Below are positions 54,307 to 64,000 of a DNA stretch of 64,000 nt, piece by piece. Both the position numbers and the translations under genes were made by a program. The notes under the pieces are model-generated. The model saw only the letters and a list, made by a program, of their open reading frames with translations, was not told the DNA's origin and did no database searches. Positions within the stretch are counted from its first letter, which is position 1. Each line of letters begins with the position of its first letter. This DNA is from Mimachlamys varia (lineage: Eukaryota > Mollusca > Bivalvia > Pectinida > Pectinidae): positions 3,224,001 to 3,288,000 of the forward strand of contig OX392529.1 of assembly GCA_947623455.1 (NCBI GenBank), read 5' to 3'.

Positions 54307-55600
54307 CCACTCACCATTGACCAGCACCTCAACACCATTCAATCACCATCTACCAGTGCCTCAACACCATCCACTCACCATCTACCAGTGCCTCAACACC
54401 ATCCACTCACCATCGACCAGCACCTCAACACCATCCACTCAACATCGACCAGTGCCTCAACACCATCCACTCACCATCGACCAGCACCTCAACACCATCC
54501 ACTCAACACTTACCAGCACCTCAACACCATCCATTTACCATCGACCAGTGCCTCAACACTATCCACTCACCATTGACCAGCACCTCAACACCATCCACTC
54601 ACCATCGACCAGCACCTCAACACCATCCACTCAACACTAACCAGCACCTCAACACCATCCACTCAACACTAACCAGCACCTCAACACCATCCACTCACCA
54701 TTGACCAGCACCTCAACACCATCCACTCACCATCAACCAGTGCCTAAACACCATCCACTCAACACTAACCAGCACCTCAACACCATCCACTCACCATTGA
54801 CCAGCACCTCAACACCATCCACTCACCATCAACCAGTGCCTAAACACCATCCACTCAACACTAACCAGCACCTCAACACCATCCACTCAACACTAACCAG
54901 CACCTCAACACCATCCACTCACCATTGACCAGCACCTCAACACCATCCACTCACCATCAACCAGTGCCTAAACACCATCCACTCAACACTAACCAGCACC
55001 TCAACACCATCCACTCACCATTGACCAGCACCTCAACACCATCCACTCACCATTGACCAGCACCTCAACACCATCCACTCACCATCGACCAGTGCCTCAA
55101 CACCATCCACTCAACATCGACCAGTGCCTCAACACCATCCAATCACCAACAACCAGCACCTCAACACCATCCACTCACTATCTACCAGCACCTCAACACC
55201 ATCCACTCACCATCGACCAGCACCTCAACATCATCCACTTAACACTAACCAGCACCTCAACACCATCCACTTAACACTAACCAGCACCTCAACACCATCC
55301 ACTCACCATCGACCAGTGCCTCAACACAATCTGCTCACCATTGACCAGTGCCTCAACATCATCCACTCACTATCTACCAGCACCTCAACACCATACACTC
55401 ACCATCAACCAGTGCCTCAACACCATCCACTCAACACTAACCAGCACCTCAACACCATCCAATCACCATGACCAGCGCCTCAACACCATCCACTCACCAT
55501 TGACCAGCACCTCAACACCATCCACTTTTCATCGACCAGTGCCCCAACACCTTCCAACATTGACTAGCGCAGCTACATCATTCATTTAACACTGGCCAAC
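54307..55600. repeat. 32-bp tandem array (about 40 copies), G-poor + strand
   Basis: The unit contains CTCAACACCATCCACTC then ACCATCGACCAGC. It abuts the 29-bp array with no spacer (GGACTGTTCCACTCACC at about 54302). Two CpG sites appear in all three decay states: ATCGACC/ATTGACC/ATCAACC and CAGCGCC/CAGTGCC/CAGCACC. A rare GTGCCTAAAC variant recurs at 54740, 54836 and 54964 (3 then 4 units). The right edge (55540-55600) decays gradually. The + strand is rich in C and A and nearly lacks G. Short open frames here (73-121 codons) are repeat artefacts. Confidence 0.96.
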
Positions 55601-55901
55601 AACAGTCAACACCAATTTAGAAACTCTTCCTTTATTGTGTAATTAATAGTGTTGTCAATGGCTTTGGTCCCTGAAGGGGAATCGTCTATCAGATATTCTG
55701 CTGAGCCATGCAGTTATAGCTTGAGAAATTGAACCATGAAAGGGTAAACAACCTTCAAACAACCTCCAAATAACCTTCTAATAACCTCCAAAACCAAGCA
55801 AGTTACTGAAATCAAAACAGTTTTGTAATTCTGTTTCTCACTTATGTTGTTATTTATACTGACAATGACATTCTATACAATGTCAGTATACACACAAGTT
55901 A
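55601..55901. other. 300-bp unique island splitting the 32-bp family
   Basis: Non-repetitive sequence lies between two arrays of the same 32-bp family. It includes a short degenerate AACCTYCAAA-type run (about 55745-55795) and a 10-bp hairpin near its right end. No open frame, terminal inverted repeat or target duplication is clear, so I cannot say whether it was inserted or the family expanded on both sides. Confidence 0.7.
55855..55890. other. Perfect 10-bp inverted repeat, 16-nt loop
   Basis: TATACTGACA (55855-55864) and TGTCAGTATA (55881-55890) are exact reverse complements separated by 16 nt. There is no T-run after it, so it is not a bacterial-type terminator. It sits 12 bp left of the second 32-bp array and could be a cruciform-prone site or part of an element end. 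Confidence 0.8.
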
Positions 55902-56039
55902 CACCTCAACACCATCCACTTAACATCAACCATTGCCTCAACACCATCCACTCACTATCGACCATTGCCTCAACACCATCCACTCACAATCAACCAGCGC
56001 CTCAACACCATCAACTCACCATCGACCAGTGCCTCAACT
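55902..56039. repeat. Second small 32-bp array (about 4 copies)
   Basis: About 4.3 units of the same 32-bp family as 54307-55600 (CTCAACACCATCCACT, with ACCATTGCC, AACCAGCGCC and ACCAGTGCC forms). It ends at CTCAACTA and passes straight into the 52-bp array without a spacer. Confidence 0.93.
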
Positions 56040-58271
56040 ACCTCTAAGTGGTGTCTGAAATCTAGACCTGGAGGTCGACCACCTGTTATATACCTGTAAG
56101 TGGTGTCTGGTATCTAGACCTGGAGGTGGGCCACCTGTTATATACCTCTAAGTGGTGTCTGAAATCTAGACCTGGAGGTCGACCACCTATTATATACCTC
56201 TAAGTGGTGTCTGGTATCTAGACCTGGAGGTCGACCACCTGTTATATACCTGTAAGTGGTGTCTGGTATCTAGACCTGGAGGTCGACCACCTGTTATATA
56301 CCTCTAAGTGGTGTCTGGTATCTAGACCTGGAGGTGGGCCACCTGTTATATACCTATTAGTGGTGTCTGGTATCTAGACCTGGAGGTCGACCACCTGTTA
56401 TATACCTGTAAGTGGTGTCTGGTATCTAGACCTGGAGGTGAGCCACCTGTTATATACCTCTAAGTGGTGTCTGGTATCTAGACCTGGAGGTGGGCCACCT
56501 GTTATATATCTCTAAGTGGTGTCTGGTATCTAGACCTGGGGGTGGGCCACCTGTTATATACCTCTAAGTGGTGTCTGGTATCTAGACCTGGAGGTGGGCC
56601 ACCTGTTATATATCTCTAAGTGGTGTCTGGTATCTAGATCTGGAGGTCGACCACCTGTTATATACCTCTAAGTGGTGTCTGGTATCTAGACCTGGAGGTC
56701 GACCACCTGTTATACACCTGTAAGTGGTGCCTGGTATCTAGACCTGGAGGTGGGCCACCTGTTATATATCTCTAAGTGGTGCCTGGTATCTAGATCTGGA
56801 GGTCGACCACCTGTTATATACCTCTAAGTGGTGTCTGGTATCTAGATCTGGAGGTCGACCACCTGTTATATACCTCTAAGTGGTGTCTGGTATCTAGACC
56901 TGGAGGTCGACCACCTGTTATATACCTCTAAGTGGTGCCTGGTATCTAGACCTGGAGGTCGACCACCTGTTATATACCTCTAAGTGGTGTCTGGTATCTA
57001 GACCTGGAGGTCGACCACCTGTTATATACCTCTAAGTGGTGTCTGGTATCTAGACCTGGAGGTGGGCCACCTGTTATATACCTCTAAGTGGTGTCTGGTA
57101 TCTAGACCTGGAGGTGGACCACCTGTTATATACCTCTAAGTGGTGTCTGGTATCTAGACCTGGAGGTCGACCACCTGTTATATACCTCTAAGTGGTGCCT
57201 GGTATCTAGACCTGGAGGTGGGCCACCTGTTATATACCTCTAAGTGGTGTCTGGTATCTAAACCTGGAGGTGGACCACCTGTTATATACCTCTAAGTGGT
57301 GTCTGGTATCTAGACCTGGAGGTGGGCCACCTGTTATATACCTGTAAGTGGTGTCTGGTATCTAGACCTGCAGGTGGGCCACCTGTTATATACCTCTAAG
57401 TTGTGTCTGGTATCTAGACCTGGAGGTCGACCACCTGTTATATACCTCTAAGTGGTGTCTGGTATCTAGACCTGGAGGTGGGCCACCTGTTATATACCTG
57501 TAAGTGGTGTCTGGTATCTAGACCTGGAGATGGGCCACCTGTTATATACCTCTAAGTGGTGCCTGGTATCTAGATCTGGAGGTGGGCCACCTGTTATATA
57601 CCTCTAAGTGGTGTCTGGTATCTAGACCTGGAGGTCGACCACCTGTTATATACCTCTAAGTGGTGTCTGGTATCTAGACCTGGAGGTGGGCCACCTGTTA
57701 TATACATCTAAGTGGTGCCTGGTATCTAGACCTGGAGGTCGAGCACCTGTTATATACCTCTAAGTGGTGCCTGGTATCTAGACCTGGAGGTCGACCACCT
57801 GTTATATACCTCTAAGTGGTGTCTGGTATCTAGACTTGGAGGTGGGACACCTGTTATATACCTGTAAGTGGTGTCTGGTATCTAGACCTGGAGGTGGGCC
57901 ACCTGTTATATACCTCTAAGTGGTGTCTGCTATCTAGACCTGGAGGTGGGCCACCTGTTATATACCTATTAGTGGTGTCTGGTATCTAGATCTGGAGGTC
58001 GACCACCTGTTATATACCTGTAAGTGGTGTCTGCTATCTAGACCTGGAGGTGGGCCACCTGTTATATACCTATTAGTGGTGTCTGGTATCTAGACCTGGA
58101 GGTGGGCCACCTGTTATATACCTATAAGTGGTGTCTGGTAACTAGACCTGGAGATGGACCACCTGTTATATACCTCTAAGTGGTGTCTGGTATCTAGACC
58201 TGGAGGTGGACCACCTGTTATATACCTCTAAGTGGTGTCTGCTATCTAGACCTGGGGGTGGGCCACCTGTT
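56040..58271. repeat. 52-bp tandem array (about 43 copies, no indels)
   Basis: The unit is CCTCTAAGTGGTGTCTGG, TATCTAGACCTGG, then AGGTCGACCACCTG or AGGTGGGCCACCTG, then TTATATA. Register is exact (columns repeat every 780 bp, 15 units). At the centre, the AGGTGG-G-CCACCT form is a 6-bp dyad and the AGGTCGACC form carries palindrome GGTCGACC; GGTGGACC is an intermediate. TCTAGA is also palindromic, and each unit has CACCTG, an E-box-like string. The last unit (CCACCTGTT) fuses to the 31-bp array (CTGTTCCTGG). Confidence 0.97.
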
Positions 58272-61200
58272 CCTGGTTCCATGTACTGGGGGTACTGCTG
58301 TTCCTGGTTCCATGTACTGGGGGTAATGCTGTTCCTGGTTCCATGTACTGGGGGTACTTCTGTTCCAGGCTGGGGGTACTTCTGTTCCAGGCTGGGGGTA
58401 TTTCTGTTCCTGGTTCCATGTACTTGGGGTACTTCTATTCCTGGTTCCATGTACTGGGGGTACTTCTGTTCCAGGCTGGGGGTACTTCTGTTCCTGGCTG
58501 GGGGTACTTCTGTTCCTGGTTCCATGTACTTGGGGTACTTCTGTTCCTGGTTCCATGTACTGGGGGTATTTCTGTTCCAGGCTGGGGGTACTTCTGTTCC
58601 TGGTTCCATGTACTGGGGGTACTTCTGTTTCAGGCTGGGGATACTGCTGTTCCTTGTTCCATGTACTGGGGGTACTTCTGTTTCAGGCTGGGGATACTGC
58701 TGTTCCTTGTTCCATGTACTGGGGGTACTTCTGTTCCAGGCTGGGGATACTGCTGTTCCTTGTTCCATGTACTGGGGGTACTTCTGTTCCAGGCTGTGGG
58801 TACTTCTGTTCCTGGTTCCATGTACTGGGGGTACATCTGTTCCTGGTTCCATGTACTGGGGGTACTTCTGTTCCAGGCTGGGGGTACTTCTGTTCCTGGT
58901 TCCATGTACTGGGGGTACTTCTGTTCCAGGCTGGGGATACTGCTGTTCCTTGTTCCATGTACTGGGGGTACTGCTGTTCCTGGTTCCATGTACTGGGGGT
59001 ACACCTGTTCCTGGTTCCATGTACTGGGAGTACTTCTGTTCCTGGTTCCATCTACAGGGGGTACATCTGTTCCTGGTTCCATGTACTTGGGGTACTTCTG
59101 TTCCTGGTTCCATGTACTTGGGGTACTTCTGTTCCTGGTTCCATGTACTGGGGGGTACATCTGTTCCTGGTTCCATGTACTGGGGGTACTGCTGTTCCTG
59201 GTTCCATGTACTGGGGGTACTTTTGTTCCTGGTTCCATGTACTGGGGGTACATCTGTTCCTGGTTCCATCTACAGGGGGTTGTCTGTTCCTGGTTCCATG
59301 TACTTGGGGTACTTCTGTTCCTGGTTCCATGTACTGGGGGTACATCTGTTCCTGGTTCCATGTACTGGGGGTACTTCTGTTCCTGGTTCCATGTACTGGG
59401 GGTACATCTGTTCCTGGTTCCATGTACTGGGGGTACTTCTGTTCCTGGTTCCATGTACTGGGGGTACATCTGTTCCTGGTTCCATGTGCTGTGGGTACAT
59501 CTGTTCCAGGTTCCATGTACTGGGGGTACATCTGTTCCTGGTTCCATGTACTGGGGTACACCTGTTCCTGGTTCCATGTACTAGGGGTACTGCTGTTCCT
59601 GGTTCCATGTACTCGGGGTACTTCTGTTCCAGGCTGGGGGTACTTCTGTTCCAGGCTGGGGGTACTTCTGTTCCAGGCTGGGGGTACTTCTGTTCCTGGT
59701 TCCATGTACTTGGGGTACACCTGTCCAGGTTCCATGTACTGGGGGGTACTTCTGTTCCTGGTTCCATGTACTTGGGGTACTTCTGTTCCTGGTTCCATGT
59801 ACTGGGGGTACTGCTGTTCCTGGTTCCATGTACTGGGGGTACTTCTGTTCCTGGTTCCATGTACTTGGGGTACTTCTGTTCCTGGTTCCATGTACTGGGG
59901 GTACTTCTGTTCCTGGTTCCATGTACTGGGGGGTACATCTGTTCCTGGTTCCATGTACTGGGGGGTACATCTGTTCCTGGTTCCATGTACTGGGGGTACA
60001 TCTGTTCCTGGTTCCATGTACTGGGGGTACTTCTGTTCCTGGTTCCATGTACTGGGGGTACATCTGTTCCTGGTTCAATGTACTGGGGGTACTTGTGTTC
60101 CTGGTTCCATGTACTGGGGGTACATCTGTTCCAGGTTCCATGTACTGGGGGGTACATCTGTTCCTGGTTCCATGTACTGGGGGTACTGCTGTTCCTGGTT
60201 CCATGTACTGGGGGTACATCTGTTCCTGGTTCCATGTACTGGGGGTACTTCTGTTCCTGGTTCCATGTACTGGGGGTACATCTGTTCCTGGTTCCATGTA
60301 CTGGGGGTACTTCTGTTCCTGGTTCCATGTACTGGGGGTACATCTGTTCCTGGTTCCATGTGCTGTGGGTACATCTGTTCCTGGTTCCATGTACTGGGGG
60401 TACTGCTGTTCCTGGTTCCATGTACTGGGGGTACTTCTGTTCCTGGTTCCATGTACTGGGGGTACTGCTGTTCCTGGTTCCATGTACTGGGGGTACTTTT
60501 GTTCCTGGTTCCATGTACTGGGGGTACATCTGTTCCTGGTTCCATCTACAGGGGGTACATCTGTTCCTGGTTCCATGTACTTGGGGTACTTCTGTTCCTG
60601 GTTCCATGTACTGGGGGTACATCTGTTCCTGGTTCCATGTACTGGGGGTACTTCTGTTCCTGGTTCCATGTACTGGGGGTACATCTGTTCCTGGTTCCAT
60701 GTACTGGGGGTACACCTGTTCCTGGTTCCATGTACTAGGGGTACTGCTGTTCCTGGTTCCATGTACTCGGGGTACTTCTGTTCCAGGCTGGGGGTACTTC
60801 TGTTCCTGGTTCCATGTACTGGGGGTACACCTGTTCCAGGTTCCATGTATTGGGGGTACTTCTGTTCCTGGTTCCATGTACTTGGGGTACTTCTGTTCCT
60901 GGTTCCATGTACTGGGGGTACTTCTGTTCCTGGTTCCATGTACTGGGGGTACTTCTGTTCCTGGTTCCATGTACTGGGGGTACTTCTGTTCCTGGTTCCA
61001 TGTAATGGGGGTACTTCTGTTCCTGGTTCCATGTACTGGGGGTACTTCTGTTCCTGGTTCCATGTACTTGGGGTACTTCTGTTCCTGGTTCCATGTACTG
61101 GGGGTACTTCTGTTCCTGGTTCCATGTACTGGGGGTACATCTGTTCCCGGTTCCATGTTTTGGGGGTACTTCTGTTCCTGGTTCCATGTACTTGGGGTAC

Positions 61201-63229
61201 TTCTGTTCCTGGTTCCATGTACTTGGGGTACTTCTGTTCCTGGTTCCATGTACTGGGGGTACTTCTGTTCCTGGTTCCATGTACTTGGGGTACTTCTGTT
61301 CCTGGTTCCATGTACTGGGGGTACATCTGTTCCTGGTTCCATGTACTGGGGGTACTTCTGTTCCTGGTTCCATGTACTAGGGGTACTGCTGTTCCTGGTT
61401 CCATGTACTGGGGGTACATCTGTTCCAGGCTGGGGGTACTTCTGTTCCTGGTTCCATGTACTGGGGGTACACCTGTTCCAGGTTCCATGTATTGGGGGTA
61501 CTTCTGTTCCTGGTTCCATGTACTGGGGGTACACCTGTTCCTGGTTCCATGTACTGGGGGTACTTCTGTTCCTGGTTCCATGTACTGGGGGTACTTCTGT
61601 TCCTGGTTCCATGTACTGGGGGTATTTCTGTTCCTGGTTCCATGTACTGGGGGGTACATCTGTTCCAGGTTCCATGTACTGGGGGTACATCTGTTCCTGG
61701 TTCCATGTACTGGGGGTACTTCTGTTCCTGGTTCCATGTACTGGGGGTACATCTGTTCCTGGTTCCATGTACTAGGGGTACTTCTGTTCCTGGTTCCATG
61801 TACTGGGGGTACATCTGTTCCTGGTTCCATGTGCTGTGGGTACATCTGTTCCAGGTTCCATGTACTGGGGGGTACATCTGTTCCTGGTTCCATGTACTGG
61901 GGGTACTGCTGTTCCTGGTTCCATGTACTGGGGGTACATCTGTTCCTGGTTCCATGTACTGGGGGTACTTCTGTTCCTGGTTCCATGTACTGGGGGTACA
62001 TCTGTTCCAGGTTCCATGTACTGGAGGTACTTCTGTTCCTGGTTCCATGTACTGGGGGTACATCTGTTCCTGGTTCCATGTGCTGTGGGTACATCTGTTC
62101 CAGGTTCCATGTACTGGGGGTACTGCTGTTCCTGGTTCCATGTACTGGGGGTACTTCTGTTCCTGGTTCCATGTACTGGGGGTACTTCTGTTCCTGGTTC
62201 CATGTACTGGGGGTACTTTTGTTCCTGGTTCCATGTACTGGGGGTACATCTGTTCCTGGTTCCATCTATAGGGGGTACATCTGTTCCTGGTTCCATGTAC
62301 TAGGGGTACTTCTGTTCCTGGTTCCATGTACTGGGGGTACATCTGTTCCTGGTTCCATGTACTGGGGGTACTTCTGTTCCTGGTTCCATGTACTGGGGGT
62401 ACATCTGTTCCTGGTTCCATGTACTGGGGGTACACCTGTTCCTGGTTCCATGTACTGGGGGTACTTCTGTTCCTGGTTCCATGTACTGGGGGTACTTCTG
62501 TTCCTGGTTCCATGTACTGGGGGTACTTCTGTTCCTGGTTCCATGTACTGGGGGGTAGATCTGTTCCTGGTTCCATGTACTGGGGGTACATCTGTTCCTG
62601 GTTCCATGTACTGGGGGTATTTCTGTTCCTGGTTCCATGTACTGGGGGTACATCTGTTCCTGGTTCCATGTACTGGGGGTACTTCTGTTCCTGGTTCCAT
62701 GTACTGGGGGTACATCTGTTCCTGGTTCCATGTGCTGTGGGTACATCTGTTCCAGGTTCCATGTACTGGGGGGTACATCTGTTCCTGGTTCCATGTACTG
62801 GGGGTACTTCTGTTCCTGGTTCCATGTACTGGGGGTACATCTGTTCCTGGTTCCATGTACTGGGGGTACTTGTGTTCCTGGTTCCATGTACTGGGGGTAC
62901 ATCTGTTCCTGGTTCCATGTACTGGGGGTACTTCTGTTCCTGGTTCCATGTACTGGGGGTACATCTGTTCCTGGTTCCATGTGCTGTGGGTACATCTGTT
63001 CCAGGTTCCATGTACTGGGGGGTACATCTGTTCCTGGTTCCATGTACTGGGGGTACTGCTGTTCCTGGTTCCATGTACTAGGGGTACTGCTGTTCCTGGT
63101 TCCATGTACTCGGGGTACTTCTGTTCCAGGCTGGGGGTACTTCTGTTCCAGGCTGGGGGTAATGCTGTTCCTGGTTCCATGTACTGGGGGTACTTTTGTT
63201 CCTGGTTCCATGTAAAGGGGGTACATCTT
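58272..63229. repeat. 31-bp tandem array with 22- and 32-bp variants (roughly 160 copies)
   Basis: The unit is CCTGGTTCCATGTACTG, GGGGTAC, then ATCTGTT, TTCTGTT or TGCTGTT. Some units are 22 bp (GTTCCAGGCTGGGGGTAC), lacking nine bases TTCCATGTA and usually having CCAGG for CCTGG. Others are 32 bp with a sixth G. The monomer has no stop codon in any frame on either strand and 31 is not a multiple of 3, so all six frames stay open over long runs: 58206-61775 and 59828-63253 (plus, 1189 and 1141 codons), 59270-61768 and 59581-62265 (minus, 832 and 894 codons). These are not treated as genes. ATCTG units form ATGTAC-TGGGG-GTACAT. A GTGCTGTGGGTAC marker at 59485, 60359, 61830, 62089, 62731 and 62980 shows higher-order duplication. 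Confidence 0.97.
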
Positions 63230-63689
63230 TTTTTCTGGATACATTATAGCTAACTGAGTCAGTCGTGTTAAAGGCCGATCCAGGTAGTAATTGGTGATAC
63301 ATTACCCCGTCATTAATACCATTTACAATAAATAAACATTTTATTTACAAAATAGACTTCAGAACATTTCTTCTTCAAGCTTCTTAAAAAAAATCTATGA
63401 AGTAATAAAGGAAACTCATTACCTGAGAGACAGGATGAAAACTAGACCAATGGTGCGGCATAAAAAAGATGGCATGATTAAACTAGCTACTACTGCTATC
63501 TCGATTACTGCTGACAGCAGGTCGTCTTTAATATTTCATGCTGGCTGTGTTCGGGTGCTGGAGAGATGCAGATCTACCCATAAAAATCTATACCTGCTGG
63601 TCATCGCCACATTATTATTGGTTTTAGCAAGAAGGTACAGCCATTCTCATGTCTCCATACGAGACATACTGATACATTATCTACCTTTC
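63230..63689. other. Unique spacer between the 31-bp and 38-bp arrays
   Basis: About 460 bp of mostly AT-rich DNA with AATAAA at 63327 and 63331, an inverted TAAATAAA/TTTATTTA pair (63329-63336 and 63340-63347, loop CAT), and an A-run near 63385. A 103-codon plus-strand frame at 63435-63746 has one hydrophobic stretch (NLYLLVIATLLLVLA) but runs into the 38-bp array and resembles no family I know. I do not call it a gene. Confidence 0.65.
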
Positions 63690-64000
63690 ATGGTTGTATA
63701 TGACGTGAGACATGCTATCACTAGTTGTCTTGGTTGTATGACATGAGACATGCTATCACTAGTTGTCTTGGTTGTATGACATGAGACATGCTATCACTAG
63801 TTGTCTTGGTTGTATGACATGAGACATGCTATCACTAGTTGTCTTGGTTGTATGTGACATGAGATATGTTACCACTAGTTGTCTTGGTTGTATGACATGA
63901 GACATGATGTCACTAGTTGTCTTGGTTGTATGACATGAGCCATGTTACCACTAGTTTTCTTGGTTGTATGACATGAGACATGTTACCACTAGTTGACTTG
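63690..64000. repeat. 38-bp tandem array (about 8 copies), truncated by right window edge
   Basis: The unit contains TTGGTTGTATGACATGAG, ACATGCTATC and ACTAGTTGTC and repeats every 38 bp to the end of the window. The first copies carry 2-bp insertions (GTATATGACG near 63697, GTATGTGACATG near 63850). A weak similarity (CGAGACATACTGATAC) begins near 63655. The array continues beyond the window. Confidence 0.94.

Noticed and set aside
44905..55589. Many 60-180-codon frames in the 26-, 29- and 32-bp arrays
   Set aside because: Periods are not multiples of 3; frames last only while particular variants avoid stops, and they give cyclic low-complexity peptides.
58272..63229. G-quadruplex array from the GGGGG tracts
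   Set aside because: Tracts are 22-31 bp apart, giving loops far longer than in canonical quadruplexes; possible in principle but not supported by the sequence.
63435..63746. 103-codon plus-strand frame with a hydrophobic stretch, possible membrane protein
   Set aside because: It ends inside the 38-bp array, matches no family I know and has no supporting promoter, exon or homology evidence.

Overview
This window is almost entirely tandem-repeat DNA. About 61 of the 64 kb (roughly 95%) lies in eleven main families of short satellites or minisatellites. Their periods are, in order, 36, 28, 45, 57, 40 (grading into 39/40), 26, 29, 32, 52, 31 and 38 bp. Only six stretches longer than 200 bp look unique (821-1268, 7351-8323, 41491-41883, 50054-50271, 55601-55901, 63230-63689), plus two linkers under 60 bp. 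I see no convincing protein-coding gene, tRNA, rRNA, transposase, reverse transcriptase, CRISPR array or origin. The lack of genes over 64 kb, the size of the arrays and their nested higher-order structure mean eukaryotic nuclear DNA, most likely a repeat-rich metazoan. A marine invertebrate such as a mollusc is only a guess. A heterochromatic setting (pericentromeric, subtelomeric or sex-chromosomal) is an inference from content alone.

Layout: 1-820, 36-bp array cut by the left edge; 821-1268 unique; 1269-5181, 28-bp array (about 140 copies with no length change); 5237-7350, 45-bp array with a 14-monomer higher-order repeat; 7351-8323, AT-rich unique island; 8324-41490, a 33-kb array of about 582 57-bp monomers with nested higher-order duplications and a TATA-rich subfamily at its right end; 41491-41883 unique; 41884-44234, 40-bp array decaying into a 39/40-bp relative; 44261-50053, 26-bp array with two alternating subfamilies and a 2288-bp duplication; 50054-50271 unique; 50272-54306, 29-bp array; 54307-55600 and 55902-56039, one 32-bp family split by a 300-bp island; 56040-58271, 52-bp array; 58272-63229, 31-bp array; 63230-63689 unique; 63690-64000, 38-bp array cut by the right edge.

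Many long open frames exist (up to 1629 codons in the 57-bp array; over 800 codons on both strands of the 31-bp array). They follow from periods divisible by 3 or from monomers without stops, not from coding selection. Three of eleven periods are multiples of 3, which is chance level. Variable sites in the 57-bp array mostly change the amino acid, and single-base indels break the frame elsewhere in the same array.

The most interesting signals are: (i) CG/TG/CA alternatives at the same monomer position in seven families, as expected for germline CpG methylation and decay; (ii) nested higher-order duplications in the 57-bp array, including a block of about 690 bp shared between sites 13,160 bp apart; (iii) a dyad (GGGTA...TACCC) in the 57-bp monomer whose length changes fall in the loop; (iv) very strict period lengths; (v) many unrelated satellites packed end to end, some with no spacer.
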